Source: Syngnathus acus (taxonomy: Eukaryota; Chordata; Actinopteri; Syngnathiformes; Syngnathidae). Taken from it: 64,000 bases of DNA. The position numbers and the translations under genes were made by a program. Where the stretch lies: NCBI RefSeq assembly GCF_901709675.1, contig NC_051102.1:62001-126000 (forward strand). Direction: 5' to 3'. The notes beneath the pieces were generated by a model. It saw only the letters and a list, made by a program, of their open reading frames with translations. It was not told the origin of the DNA and did not search any database. Below, one piece after another: positions 45,148 to 58,082 of the stretch. Position 1 is the stretch's first letter; each line of letters starts with the position of its first letter.

Positions 45148-46201
45148 CTCTCATCAGCCAAAAGCTCTACATTAGATTGAGCTAGACGTTCAAGTAGAGC
45201 CGATACATTATCTCTGATAGAGTTTATGTCGCTCTTTTGCTGGTAAATGTGAGCCCTATCATTTCCAGCCACTAACTCAGCTTGAATCACGTCACCTGGC
45301 TGTGTTCGCGCATCAACCTCTCGCAAGACGTCATCTATTTTTTCCTCAATCTGGAGGTAAAAGGTTGCAAAATCATTGATGCTCGTTTCTGATGGTATAT
45401 TTAAATGCCGCCTTACCTCAATATTATTGAAATGCGGTCTATTTAATACAACAGAACCGCCGCGCTGATCAGTTATTGCAGAACTGTTGTTAGATTGGTG
45501 GGGTATGTGTTGAAACGCTGGTGCGCTGTCATCAATAACATCTATCTCGTGATCAATTATAACAGAGCAGTTGTTAGGCTGAAATGGCGGTGGAGTGTCA
45601 ACAGTTATTACAGAAGCATTGTCACAATGGTGTTGAAATACGGGTGTGCTGTCATCAATAACAACCGGCGCTGAATCGACAGGCTTAACGGTCAATGGGT
45701 CAATCAGAGGCTGCGTATTTAGATTTTGGATCATGTTCAGCAGTTGAGCAAGAATATCAGGACTGCTACGACCGCTGCTATCGTTAGCTTGGTTATTTAA
45801 TTCTGCAATCATGTTTAGCAATTGTGACGGGATCAGTGTAGGACTTTGTCTACCTTCATTCTGACTTTGAATGTTTAGCTCATCTACGACAACTTGCAAG
45901 TGTGCAAGAATATCAGGACTGTCTGTGTCTCCCCCCTCCAACAAGGCATTGTTCACAATGTTGAGCAAATCTGATATTTGGCTTGTAGACGCTTCGGTTG
46001 ACGGCAAATCATTGTTAATGTTTGACAAATCTAGCTCAGGTGTATCACTTCTTTGGTCTGTTTCACAAGGTGGCTGCAAATCTAATTCGTCAATGTTTGC
46101 TAAGAAATCCGACTCTGCTGACGTAAGGTTATGATGCTCCATTGTATTTCTTTTTATGAAAATCACAATAGAAACAACACAGTGTAGTAAAAAAATCTGA
46201 C

Positions 46202-47084
46202 CTATCTTGATTCGGCCAAATCTGTCAGAATACGTATTACCTTAAAACATTCTTGTAACCGACTTTTGTAGATACAATTACCACAGCATTTTACAGGACG
46301 CCTTGCAGTCTTGTGGTGATGAGTCTCGCATGTCGATTCAGGCCCCCTGGTGGTTGAATGCCGCGTGTTGTAGAAGGCTGTACGTCTGCTCTTTCTCACT
46401 CTTTGAAGTCGTCGCCCTGTGTCACGACGCTTAACTGGAGGTAGATATTAAAAAAAGCTGTTAAATCGTTATAATACCAGCAAAATAACCAGTCGAATGA
46501 TAACATAGAAAGAGAAAAAAGAAGGAATACCTCTAACTTTGTTTATCGAATCTTGAGGAAGGTTCACGCCTTCGTATACAGATAAAGCGTCCGCCAATTC
46601 TGTGTCTGTGGATGCTTCCTGTTCCGCCTCTATGCTCGTGACAACTTCCTGTCGGTCGGCGTGGGGTGTGATTTGGTTGGTATCACGTGACTCTGATTGC
46701 TCTGTCGTCTTCGATGCTTCAAAATGACGTCCAGAGATGTCCATTAGAGTCTGTGTTTCAAAACCAGCTTGTGTCGGCGGCTCTTTTTGTCTAGTGGCCG
46801 CGGCCACGAGATCTGTTACATACCTAAAAAATAAATCACCAACTAATAGCATTTATATTAACTATCGTAGATGAACGGCTGACTCACCGTAGTCTGATTG
46901 TGTTAGATAAACTCCACTAAGGTCGTCGTCAAAAGGTGCATGTACATCAGCATATACGATTATATCTGCATGACATTACATACACATTACATCATGTTTT
47001 ATATGATAACCTCAATGTATCATTATTATTATTATTATTATTATTATACCGGTAAAAATAGTAACATGACTTACCTTTAACCAT
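46202..47084 (-). CDS. Candidate four-exon gene upstream of PolB
   Basis: Exons on the minus strand: 47084-47075, 46965-46888, 46812-46531 and 46434-46202. All three introns start GT and end AG (GTAAGT, GTGAGT and GTATTC donors; CAG acceptors) and all are phase 1. The joined frame is open for 200 codons with a stop at 46202. The start is ATGGTTAAAG. The N-terminus reads DIIVYADVHAPFDDDLSG; the middle is acidic and polar (residues about 35-125); the C-terminus is basic and cysteine-containing (RRPVKCCGNCIYKSR). I do not recognise a family. It ends 35 bp before the polymerase start and shares its direction, so it is likely a Polinton gene or a 5' part of the polymerase transcript. Exon calls are by eye. 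Confidence 0.55.
47022..47047. repeat. (ATT)n microsatellite
   Basis: About eight ATT units within the first proposed intron of the spliced gene. Confidence 0.9.
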
Positions 47085-47255
47085 CTCGAAACAACTTTTG
47101 ACGCACTCCAACTCCTCTGATCAGAGCTCATGCGTTGGCTTGTCTTCTCAAAAATGACCAATGGTCACCCCATCCCAACCTAATCTAATAACCTAATAAA
47201 CCATTTGCATAACAATAGACATCAAGGCGACATGCATAGATATACTCTCTCTGAT
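47085..47255. other. Polinton edge next to satellite
   Basis: About 170 bp with no gene. It would be the place for a terminal inverted repeat; catagatatact followed by ctctct resembles a Polinton end (AGT...) plus a 6-bp duplication, but there is no second copy in the window to prove it. Confidence 0.35.
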
Positions 47256-50200
47256 GGTCATTTCTTCATGCGCAGTGATAAACTCGGCACTCTGAAGCAC
47301 CCAAGAGCGCTTTTTACTAGAAAACGTGCTCAGCTCGTCGAGAAAATGCGCTCTAAGCAATACAATTAAAAATGCTTATAAAACATAAACCAAACGTTGC
47401 AGGTGGTCATTTCTTCATGCGCAGTGATAAACTCGGCACTCTGAAGCACCCAAGAGCACTTTTTACTTTGCCAACCTAACCAGAGTGACGGGAGAGGCAC
47501 CATCCAGAAAACGTGCTCAGCTCGTCGAGAAAATGCGATTTAAGCAATAAAACTAAAAATGCTTATAAAACATAAACCAAACGTTGCAGGTGGTCATTTC
47601 TTCATGCGCAGTGATAAACTCGGCACTCTCAAGCCCCCAAGAGCGCTTTTTACTATGCCAACCTAACCAGAGTGACGGGAGAGCCACCATCCAGAAAACG
47701 TGCTCAGCTCGTCGAGAAAATACGATTTAAGCAATAAAATTAAAAATGCTTATAAAACATAAACCAAACGTTGCAGGTGGTCATTTCTTCATGCGCCGTG
47801 ATAAACTCGGCACTCTGAAGCACCCAAGAGCGCTTTTTACTAGAAAACATGCTCAGCTCGTCCAGAAAATGCGCTCTAAGCAATACAATTAAAAATGCTC
47901 ATAAAACATAAACCAAACGTTGCAGGTGGTCATTTCTTCATGTGCAGTGATAAACTCGGCACTCTGAAGCACCCAAGAGCGCTTTTTACTTTGCCAACCT
48001 AACCAGAGTGACGGGAGAGGCACCATCCAGAAAACGTGCTCAGCTCGTCGAGAAAATGCGATTTAAGCAATAAAACTAAAAATGCTTATAAAACATAAAC
48101 CAAACGTTGCAGGCGGTCATTTCTGCATGCGCAGTGATAAACTGGGCACTCTGAAGCCCCCAAGAGCACTTTTTACTATGCCAACCTAACCAGAGTGACG
48201 GGAGAGGCACCATCCAGAAAACGTGCTCAGCTCGTCGAGAAAATGCGATTTAAGCAATAAAATTAAAAATGCTTATAAAACATAAACCAAACGTTGCAGG
48301 TGGTCATTTCTTCATGCGCAGTGATAAACTCGGCACTCTGAAGCACCCAAGAGCGCTTTTAACTAGAAAACGTGCTCAGCTCGTCGAGAAAATGCGCTCT
48401 AAGCAATACAATTAAAAATGCTCATAAAACATAAACCAAACGTTGCAGGTGGTCATTTCTTCATGTGCAGTGATAAACTCGGCACTCTGAAGCACCCAAG
48501 AGCGCTTTTTACTTTGCCAACCTAACCAGAGTGACGGGAGAGGTACCATGCAGAAAACGTGCTCAGCTCATCGAGAAAATGCGATTTAAGCAATAAAACT
48601 AAAAATGCTTATAAAACATAAACCAAACGTTGCAGGTGGTCACTTCTGCATGCGCAGTGATAAACTGGGCACTCTGAAGCCCCCAAGAGCACTTTTTACT
48701 ATGCCAACCTAACCAGAGTGACGGGAGAGGCACCATCCAGAAAACGTGCTCAGCTCGTCGAGAAATTGCGATTTAAGCAATAAAACAAAAAATGCTTATA
48801 AAACATAAACCAAACGTTGCAGGTGGTCATTTCTGCATGCGCAGTGATAAACTCGGCACTCTGAAGCACCCAAGAGCGCTTTTTACTAGAAAACGTGCTC
48901 AGCTCGTCGAGAAAATGCGCTCTAAGCAATACAATTAAAAATGCTTATAAAACATAAACCAAACGTTGCAGGTGGTCATTTCTGCATGCGCAGTGATAAA
49001 CTGGGCACTCTGAAGCCCCCGAGAGCACTTTTTACTATGCCAACCTAACCAGAGTGACGTGAGAGGCACCATCCAGAAAACGTGCTCAGCTCATCGAGAA
49101 AATGCGATTTAAGCAATAAAACTAAAAATGCTTATAAAACATAAACCAAACGTTGCAGGTGGTCATTTCTGCATGCGCAGTGATAAACTGGGCACTCCGA
49201 AGCCCCCAAGAGCACTTTTTACTATGCCAACCTAACCAGAGTGACGGGAGAGGCACCATCCAGAAAACGTGCTCAGCTCGTCGAGAAAATGCGATTTAAG
49301 CAATAAAACAAAAAATGCTTATAAAACACAAACCAAACGTTGCAGGTGGTCATTTCTGCATGCGCAGTGATAAACTCGGCACTCTGAAGCACCCAAGAGC
49401 GCTTTTTACTAGAAAACGTGCTCAGCTCGTCGAGAAAATGCGCTCTAAGCAATACAATTAAAAATGCTTATAAAACATAAACCAAACGTTGCAGGTGGTC
49501 ATTTCTGCATGCGCAGTGATAAACTGGGCACTCTGAAGCCCCCAAGAGCACTTTTTACTATGCCAACCTAACCAGAGTGACGGGAGAGGCACCATCCAGA
49601 AAACGTGCTCAGCTCGTCGAGAAAATGCGATTTAAGCAATAAAACAAAAAATGCTTATAAAACATAAACCAAACGTTGCAGGTGGTCATTTCTTCATGCG
49701 CAGTGATAAACTCGGCACTCTGAAGCACCCAAGAGCGCTTTTAACTAGAAAACGTGCTCAGCTCGTCGAGAAAATGCGCTCTAAGCAATACAATTAAAAA
49801 TGCTCATAAAACATAAACCAAACGTTGCAGGTGGTCATTTCTTCATGCGCAGTGATAAAATCGGCACTCTGAAGCACCCAAGAGCGCTTTTAACTAGAAA
49901 ACGTGCTCAGCTCGTCGAGAAAATCCGCTCTAAGCAATACAATTAAAAATGCTCATAAAACATAAACCAAACGTTGCAGGTGGTCATTTCTTCATGTGCA
50001 GTGATAAACTCGGCACTCTGAAGCACCCAAGAGCGCTTTTTACTTTGCCAACCTAACCAGAGTGACGGGAGAGGCACCATCCAGAAAACGTGCTCAGCTC
50101 ATCGAGAAAATGCGATTTAAGCAATAAAACTAAAAATGCTTATAAAACATAAACCAAACGTTGCAGGTGGTCATTTCTGCATGCGCAGTGATAAACTGGG

Positions 50201-53200
50201 CACTCTGAAGCCCCCAAGAGCACTTTTTACTATGCCAACCTAACCAGAGTGACGGGAGAGGCACCATCCAGAAAACGTGCTCAGCTCGTCGAGAAAATGC
50301 GATTTAAGCAATAAAACAAAAAATGCTTATAAAACACAAACCAAACGTTGCAGGTGGTCATTTCTGCATGCGCAGTGATAAACTCGGCACTCTGAAGCAC
50401 CCAAGAGCGCTTTTTACTAGAAAACGTGCTCAGCTCGTCGAGAAAATGCGCTCTAAGCAATACAATTATAAATGCTTATAAAACATAAACCAAACGTTGC
50501 AGGTGGTCATTTCTGCATGCGCAGTGATAAACTGGGCACTCTGAAGCCCCCGAGAGCGCTTTTTACTTTGCCAACCTAACCAGAGTGACGGGAGAGGCAC
50601 CATCCAGAAAACGTTCTCAGCTCATCGAGAAAATGCGATTTAAGCAATAAAACAAAAAATGCTTATAAAACACAAACCAAACGTTGCAGGTGGTCATTTC
50701 TGCATGCGCAGTGATAAACTCGGCACTCTGAAGCACCCAAGAGCGCTTTTTACTAGAAAACGTGCTCAGCTCGTCGAGAAAATGCGCTCTAAGCAATACA
50801 ATTAAAAATGCTTATAAAACATAAACCAAACGTTGCAGGTGGTCATTTCTTCATGCGCAGTGATAAACTCGGCACTCTGAAGCACCCAAGAGCACTTTTT
50901 ACTTTGCCAACCTAACCAGAGTGACGGGAGAGGCACCATCCAGAAAACGTGCTCAGCTCGTCGAGAAAATGCGATTTAAGCAATAAAACTAAAAATGCTT
51001 ATAAAACATAAACCAAACGTTGCAGGTGGTCATTTCTTCATGCGCAGTGATAAACTCGGCACTCTCAAGCCCCCAAGAGCGCTTTTTACTATGCCAACCT
51101 AACCAGAGTGACGGGAGAGCCACCATCCAGAAAACGTGCTCAGCTCGTCGAGAAAATGCGATTTAAGCAATAAAATTAAAAATGCTTATAAAACATAAAC
51201 CAAACGTTGCAGGTGGTCATTTCTTCATGCGCAGTGATAAAATCGGCACTCTGAAGCACCCAAGAGCGCTTTTAACTAGACAACGTGCTCAGCTCGTCGA
51301 GAAAATGCGCTCTAAGCAATACAATTTAAAATGCTCATAAAACATAAACCAAACGTTGCAGGTGGTCATTTCTTCATGTGCAGTGATAAACTCGGCACTC
51401 TGAAGCACCCAAGAGCGCTTTTTACTTTGCCAACCTAACCAGAGTGACGGGAGAGGCACCATCCAGAAAACGTGCTCAGCTCATCGAGAAAATGCGATTT
51501 AAGCAATAAAACTAAAAATGCTTATAAAACATAAACCAAACGTTGCAGGTGGTCATTTCTGCATGCGCAGTGATAAACTGGGCACTCTGAAGCCCCCAAG
51601 AGCACTTTTTACTATGCCAACCTAACCAGAGTGACGGGAGAGGCACCATCCAGAAAACGTGCTCAGCTCGTCGAGAAAATGCGAGTTAAGCAATAAAACA
51701 AAAAATGCTTATAAAACATAAACCAAACGTTGCAGGTGGTCATTTCTGCATGCGCAGTGATAAACTCGGCACTCTGAAGCACCCAAGAGCGCTTTTTACT
51801 AGAAAACGTACTCAGCTCGTCGAGAAAATGCGCTCTAAGCAATACAATTAAAAATGCTTATAAAACATAAACCAAACGTTGCAGGTGGTCATTTCTTCAT
51901 GCGCAGTGATAAACTCGGCACTCTGAAGCACCCAAGAGCGCTTTTTACTAGAAAACGTGCTCAGCTCGTCGAGAAAATGCGATTTAAGCAATAAAACTAA
52001 AAATGCTTATAAAACATAAACCAAACGTTGCAGGTGGTCATTTCTGCATGCGCAGTGATAAACTGGGCACTCTGAAGCCCCCAAGAGCACTTTTTACTAT
52101 GCCAACCTAACCAGAGTGACGGGAGAGGCACCATCCAGAAAACGTGCTCAGCTCGTCGAGAAAATGCGATTTAAGCAATAAAACAAAAAATGCTTATAAA
52201 ACATAAACCAAACGTTGCAGGTGGTCATTTCTGCATGCGCAGTGATAAACTCGGCACTCTGAAGCACCCAAGAGCGCTTTTTACTAGAAAACGTGCTCAG
52301 CTCGTCGAGAACATGCGCTCTAAGCAATACAATTAAAAATGCTTATGAAACATAAACCAAACGTTGCAGGTGGTCATTTCTTCATGCGCAGTGATAAACT
52401 CGGCACGCTGAAGCACCCAAGAGCACTTTTTACTTTGCCAACCTAACCAGAGTGACCGGAGAGGCACCATCCAGAAAACGTGCTCAGCTCGTCGAGAAAA
52501 TGCGATTTAAGCAATAAAACTAAAAATGCTTATAAAACATAAACCAAACGTTGCAGGTGGTCATTTCTTCATGCGCAGTGATAAACTCGGCACTCTCAAG
52601 CCCCCAAGAGCGCTTTTTACTATACCAACCTAACCAGAGTGACGGGAGAGCCACCATCCAGAAAACGTGCTCAGCTCGTCGAGAAAATGCGATTTAAGCA
52701 ATAAAATTAAAAATGCTTATAAAACATAAACCAAACGTTGCAGGTGGTCATTTCTTCATGCGCAGTGATAAACTCGGCACTCTGAAGCACCCAAGAGCGC
52801 TTTTTACTAGAAAACGTGCTCAGCTCGTCGAGAAAATGCGCTCTAAGCAACACAATTAAAAATGCTCATAAAACATAAACCAAACGTTGCAGGTGGTCAT
52901 TTCTTCATGTGCAGTGATAAACTCGGCACTCTGAAGCACCCAAGAGCGCTTTTTACTTTGCCAACCTAACCAGAGTGACGGGAGAGGCACCATCCAGAAA
53001 ACGTGCTCAGCTCATCGAGAAAATGCGATTTAAGCAATAAAACTAAAAATGCTTATAAAACATAAACCAAACGTTGCAGGTGGTCATTTCTGCATGCGCA
53101 GTGATAAACTGGGCACTCTGAAGCCCCCAAGAGCACTTTTTACTATGCCAACCTAACCAGAGTGACGGGAGAGGCACCATCCAGAAAACGTGCTCAGCTC

Positions 53201-56200
53201 GTCGAGAAAATGCGATTTAAGCAATAAAACAAAAAATGCTTATAAAACATAAACCAAACGTTGCAGGTGGTCATTTCTGCATGCGCAGTGATAAACTCGG
53301 CACTCTGAAGCACCCAAGAGCGCTTTTTACTAGAAAACGTGCTCAGCTCGTCGAGAAAATGCGCTCTAAGCAATACAATTAAAAATGCTTATAAAACATA
53401 AACCAAACGTTGCAGGTGGTCATTTCTGCATGCGCAGTGATAAACTGGGCACTCTGAAGCCCCCAAGAGCACTTTTTACTATGCCAACCTAACCAGAGTG
53501 ACGGGAGAGGCACCATCCAGAAAACGTGCTCAGCTCGTCGAGAAAATGCGATTTAAGCAATAAAACAAAAAATGCTTATAAAACATAAACCAAACGTTGC
53601 AGGTGGTCATTTCTGCATGCGCAGTGATAAACTCGGCACTCTGAAGCACCCAAGAGCGCTTTTTACTAGAAAACGTGCTCAGCTCGTCGAGAAAATGCGC
53701 TCTAAGCAATACAATTAAAAATGCTTATAAAACATAAACCAAACGTTGCAGGTGGTCATTTCTTCATGCGCAGTGATAAACTCGGCACTCTGAAGCACCC
53801 AAGAGCACTTTTTACTTTGCCAACCTAACCAGAGTGACGGGAGAGGCACCATCCAGAAAACGTGCTCAGCTCGTCGAGAAAATGTGCTCTAAGCAATACA
53901 ATTAAAAATGCTTATAAAACATAATCCAAACGTTGCAGGTGGTCATTTCTTCATGCGCAGTGATGAACTCGGCACTCTGAAGCACCCAAGAGCACTTTTT
54001 ACTTTGCCAACCTAACCAGAGTGACGGGAGAGGCACCATCCAGAAAACGTGCTCAGCTCGTCGAGAAAATGCGATTTAAGCAATAAAACTAAAAATGCTT
54101 ATAAAACATAAACCAAACGTTGCAGGTGGTCATTTCTTCATGCGCAGTGATAAACTCGGCACTCTGAAGGCCCCAAGAGCGCTTTTTACTATGCCAACCT
54201 AACCAGAGTGACGGGAGAGCCACCATCCAGAAAACGTGCTCAGCTCGTCGAGAAAATGCGATTTAAGCAATAATATTAAAAATGCTTATAAAACATAAAC
54301 CAAACGTTGCAGGTGGTCATTTCTTCATGCACAGTGATAAACTCGGCACTCTGAAGCACCCAAGAGCCCTTTTTACTAGAAAACGTGCTCAGCTCGTCGA
54401 GAAAATGCGCTCTAAGCAATACAATTAAAAATGCTTATAAAACATAAACCAAACGTTGCAGGTGGTCATTTCTTCATGCGCAGTGATAAACTCGGCACTC
54501 TGAAGCACCCAGGAGCACTTTTTACTATGCCAACCTAACCAGAGTGACGGGAGAGGCACCATCCAGAAAACGTGCTCAGCTCGTCGAGAAAATGCGCTCT
54601 AAGCAATACAATTAAAAATGGTTATAAAACATAAACCAAACGTTGCATGTGGTCATTTCTTCATGCGCAGTGATAAACTCGGCACTCTGAAGCCCCCAAG
54701 AGCGCTTTTTACTATGCCATCCTAACCAGAGTGACGGGAGAGCCACCATCCAGAAAACGTGCTCAGCTCGTCGAGAAAATGTGATTTAAGCAATAAAATT
54801 AAAAATGCTTATAAAACATAAACCAAACGTTGCAGGTGGTCATTTCTTCATGCGCAGTGATAAACTCGGCACTCTGAAGCCCCCAAGAGCGCTTTTTACT
54901 ATGCCAACCTAACCAGAGTGATGGGAGAGCCACCATCCAGAAAACGTGCTCAGCTCGTCGAGAAAATGCGATTTAAGCAATAAAATTAAAAATGCTTATA
55001 AAACATAAACCAAACGTTGCAGGTGGTCATTTCTTCATGCGCAGTGATAAACTCGGCACTCTGAAGCACCCAAGAGCGCTTTTTACTAGAAAACGTGCTC
55101 AGCTCGTCGAGAAAATGCGCTCTAAGCAATACAATTAAAAATGCTTATAAAACATAAACCAAACGTTGCAGGTGGTCATTTCTTCATGCGCAGTGATAAA
55201 CTCGGCACTCTGAAGCACCCAAGAGCACTTTTTCCTTTGCCAACCTAACCAGAGTGACAGGAGAGGCACCATCCAGAAAACGTGCTCAGCTCGTCGAGAA
55301 AATGCGATTTAAGCAATAAAATTAAAAATGCTTATAAAACATAAACCAAACGTTGCAGGTGGTCATTTCTTCATGCGCAGTGATAAACTCGGCACTCTGA
55401 AGCACCCAAGAGCACTTTTTCCTTTGCCAACCTAACCAGAGTGACAGGAGAGGCACCATCCAGAAAACGTGCTCAGCTCGTCGAGAAAATGCGATTTAAG
55501 CAATAAAATTAAAAATGCTTATAAAACATAAACCAAACGTTGCAGGTGGTCATTTCTTCATGCGCAGTGATAAACTCGGCACTCTGAAGCACCCAAGAGC
55601 GCTTTTTACTAGAAAACGTGCTCAGCTCGTCGAGAAAATGCGCTCTAAGCAATACAATTAAAAATGCTTATAAAACATAAACCAAACGTTGCAGGTGGTC
55701 ATTTCTTAATGCGCAGTGATAAACTCGGCACTCTGAAGCCCCCAAGAGCGCTTTTTACTATGCCATCCTAACCAGAGTGACGGGAGAGCCACCATCCAGA
55801 AAACGTGCTCAGCTCGTCGAGAAAAAGCGATCTAAGCAATACAATTAAAAATGCTTATAAAACATAAACCAAATGTTGCAGGTGGTCATTTCTTCATGCG
55901 CAGTGATAAACTCGGCACTCTGAAGCACCCAAGAGCACTTTTTACTATGCCAACCTAACCAGAGTGACGGGATAGCCACCATCCAGAAAACGTGCTCAGC
56001 TCGTCGAGAAAATGCGATTTAAGCAATAAAATTAAAAATGCTTATAAAACATAAACCAAACGTTGCAGGTGGTCATTTCTTCATGCGCAGTGATAAACTC
56101 GGCACTCTGAAGCACCCAAGAGCGCTTTTTACTAGAAAACGTGCTCAGCTCGTCGAGAAAATGCGCTCTAAGCATACAATTAAAAATGCTTATAAAACAT

Positions 56201-57056
56201 AAACCAAACGTTGCAGGTGGTCATTTCTTCATGCGCAGTGATAAACTCGGCACTCTCAAGCCCCCAAGAGCGCTTTTTACTATGCCAACCTAACCAGAGT
56301 GACGGGAGAGCCACCATCCAGAAAACGTGCTCAGCTCGTCGAGAAAATGCGATTTAAGCCATAAAATTAAAAATGCTTATAAAACATAAACCAAACGTTG
56401 CAGGTGGTCATTTCTTCATGCGCAGTGATAAACTCGGCACTCTGAAGCACCCAAGAGCGCTTTTTACTAGAAAACGTCCTCAGCTCGTCGAGAAAATGCG
56501 ATCTAAGCAATAAAATTAAAAATGCTTATAAAACATAAACCAAACGTTGCAGGTGGTCATTTCTTCATGCGCAGTGATAAACTCGGCACTCTGAAGCCCC
56601 CAAGAGCGCTTTTTACTATGCCAAGCTAACCAGAGTGACGGGAGAGCCACCATCCAGAAAACGTGCTCAGCTCGTCGAGAAAATGCGATTTAAGCAATAA
56701 AACTAAAAATGCTTATAAAACATAAACCAAACGTTGCAGGTGGTCATTTCTTCATGCGCAGTGATAAACTCGGCACTCTGAAGCACCCAAGAGCCCTTTT
56801 TACTCTGCCAACCAAACCAGAGTGACGGGAGAGGCACCATCCAGAAAACGTGCTCAGCTCGTCGAGAAAATGCGATTTAAGCAATAAAATTAAAAATGCT
56901 TATAAAACATAAACCAAACGTTGCAGGTGGTCATTTCTTCATGCACAGTGATAAACTCGGCACTCTGAAGCACCCAAAAGCGCTTTTTACTATGCCAACC
57001 TAACCAGAGTGACGGGAGAGTCACCATCCAGAAAACGTGCTCAGCTTGTCGAGAAA
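47256..57056 (-). repeat. AT-rich satellite, 9.8 kb, inverted
   Basis: The same long and short monomers as in 471-38132, all reverse-complemented (for example ggtcatttcttcatgcgc and cagctcgtcgagaaaatgcg). There is no GC-rich monomer. It is uninterrupted over 9.8 kb. It ends mid-monomer at cagcttgtcgagaaa (57056), directly followed by polymerase sequence ctagac. Confidence 0.95.
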
Positions 57057-57062
57057 CTAGAC
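57055..57062. repeat. hAT-2 duplication spanning the inversion junction, left
   Basis: AACTAGAC: the first two bases are satellite (gagaaa) and the last six are polymerase B. An exact copy is at 58083-58090. Confidence 0.88.
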
Positions 57063-58082
57063 CAGGGGTGGTCAAACTTTTTGACTTGCGGGCCGAATTG
57101 GGTTCTAAATTTTGACCGGGGGGCCGAACCAGGAGCAGATGGATGTAGTGTTTGTGTGAAGTAATATAAATGACATGTAAAGGTCATTGCATAAAAGGTT
57201 TTTACTTTTAGTAGATACTAAAGCATGGATATTAAAAAAAGCTTTTTGAAAACAAATGCATTTATTAACAGCATTAAAAAAAGGTTTCACCAAAAAACTA
57301 CTATCAGTGATTCTTATTAAATACGACACTGTTATGATGAATAACATTTTCCGTCACTTCAGCGCCTGCAGGTCAGATTTATGAAATATGTTTATCTAAT
57401 GAGGCAAAATCACATCCAACGACAAACATTCTGATCAAATACATCATCTTGAAGAATCAGTGAAAGGATACATCTAAATAAAGTAATTTAGAAATCAATA
57501 GTATTGTTGGTTTCCCTTTTTTGCTAGTGCATCATAGTCTGGAGTAAAATTTGTTGTGGTAATTCTTAGGCTAGAGCCGAGGTGTCGGTCCGTTAAACTA
57601 GATCTGTGACGGGCTTTGTTGACGTTCATGTGGCTGAACGTCTTCTCACACACGTAGGTCGAGCCAAATTGTCCACTCTTTTTTAACATTCGGCACTCAG
57701 TGTCCACCTTTCTTTTCTTCGGGCCACTCATTTTAATGGAAGGATTCCAGGGGAAGGTTTGTGGGTGGCATTAGCGTAAAACTGTATCTGAAAACTCAGC
57801 ACGCGAATTACGAGAATCTTGACGTCACAACCTACACTCGAAATTCGGCACTGATAGATGAAATTACTACGTACTACTGAGTACGCACACGCACTTATGA
57901 GTGTGCACCGAGCTTTCCGACATGGCTCCCGGGAGTAAATGTGCGGGCGGGCGCTTCCCCATCTACTGGGGAAACATAGTAATTGCAGGGAAAATGACCC
58001 AAAAAAAAATTAATAATACAATTTATTCAGGTTTGGCGGGCCGGATTAAATGGCCCCGTGGGCCGGATGTGGCCCATGTCCG
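57063..58082 (-). mobile_element. Internally deleted hAT (Charlie-like)
   Basis: 1020 bp beginning CAGGGGTGGTCAAAC, a classic hAT/Charlie end, with the G/C-rich subterminal motifs gggccgaa, gggccgga and gtgggccgg. It is flanked by an exact 8-bp duplication. The right end (catgtccg) matches the left end poorly, so that terminus is diverged. It retains a short transposase remnant on the minus strand. It sits exactly on the right inversion junction. Confidence 0.8.
57495..57731 (-). pseudogene. hAT transposase deletion remnant, 78 aa
   Basis: The frame opens with MSGPKKRKVDTEC, including a PKKRKV nuclear-localisation motif as in N-termini of this transposase group. It jumps directly to the C-terminal dimerisation region: FGSTYVCEKTFSHMNVNKAR and HRSSLTDRHLGSSLRI. 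The DDE catalytic core is absent. It is therefore a deletion derivative, unable to transpose on its own, though mobilisable in trans when its ends were intact. Confidence 0.75.

Larger units (their letters stand above)
38133..46166 (-). pseudogene. Polinton DNA polymerase B, N-terminal part
   Basis: Protein-primed family B polymerase, read in pieces 46166-45148, 41256-40264 and 39447-38133. The N-terminus (MEHHNLTSAESDF) is an acidic, repeat-containing region. It is followed by a cysteine-rich zinc region, exonuclease motifs YYDFETY and HNARGFDSYIL, and polymerase motif A DVTSLYPYIN. Lesions: a 9-T/A homopolymer frameshift at about 41019-41027, an in-frame TGA at 40315-40317, a one-base shift near 38410-38420, and two LINE insertions. 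At 38133 the gene stops at an inversion breakpoint and resumes at 58085 in the same codon phase. It would replicate the Polinton genome; it is now dead. Confidence 0.92.
38133..47255 (-). mobile_element. Polinton/Maverick, polymerase half (inverted)
   Basis: Polinton DNA on the minus strand holding a candidate spliced gene and the 5' part of DNA polymerase B, with two LINE insertions inside. It joins satellite at both ends. The left boundary is an inversion breakpoint within the polymerase. The right boundary near 47255 is where the Polinton originally met satellite; I could not recognise a terminal inverted repeat or a 6-bp duplication there. The partner half lies at 58083-60561 on the plus strand. 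Confidence 0.88.
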
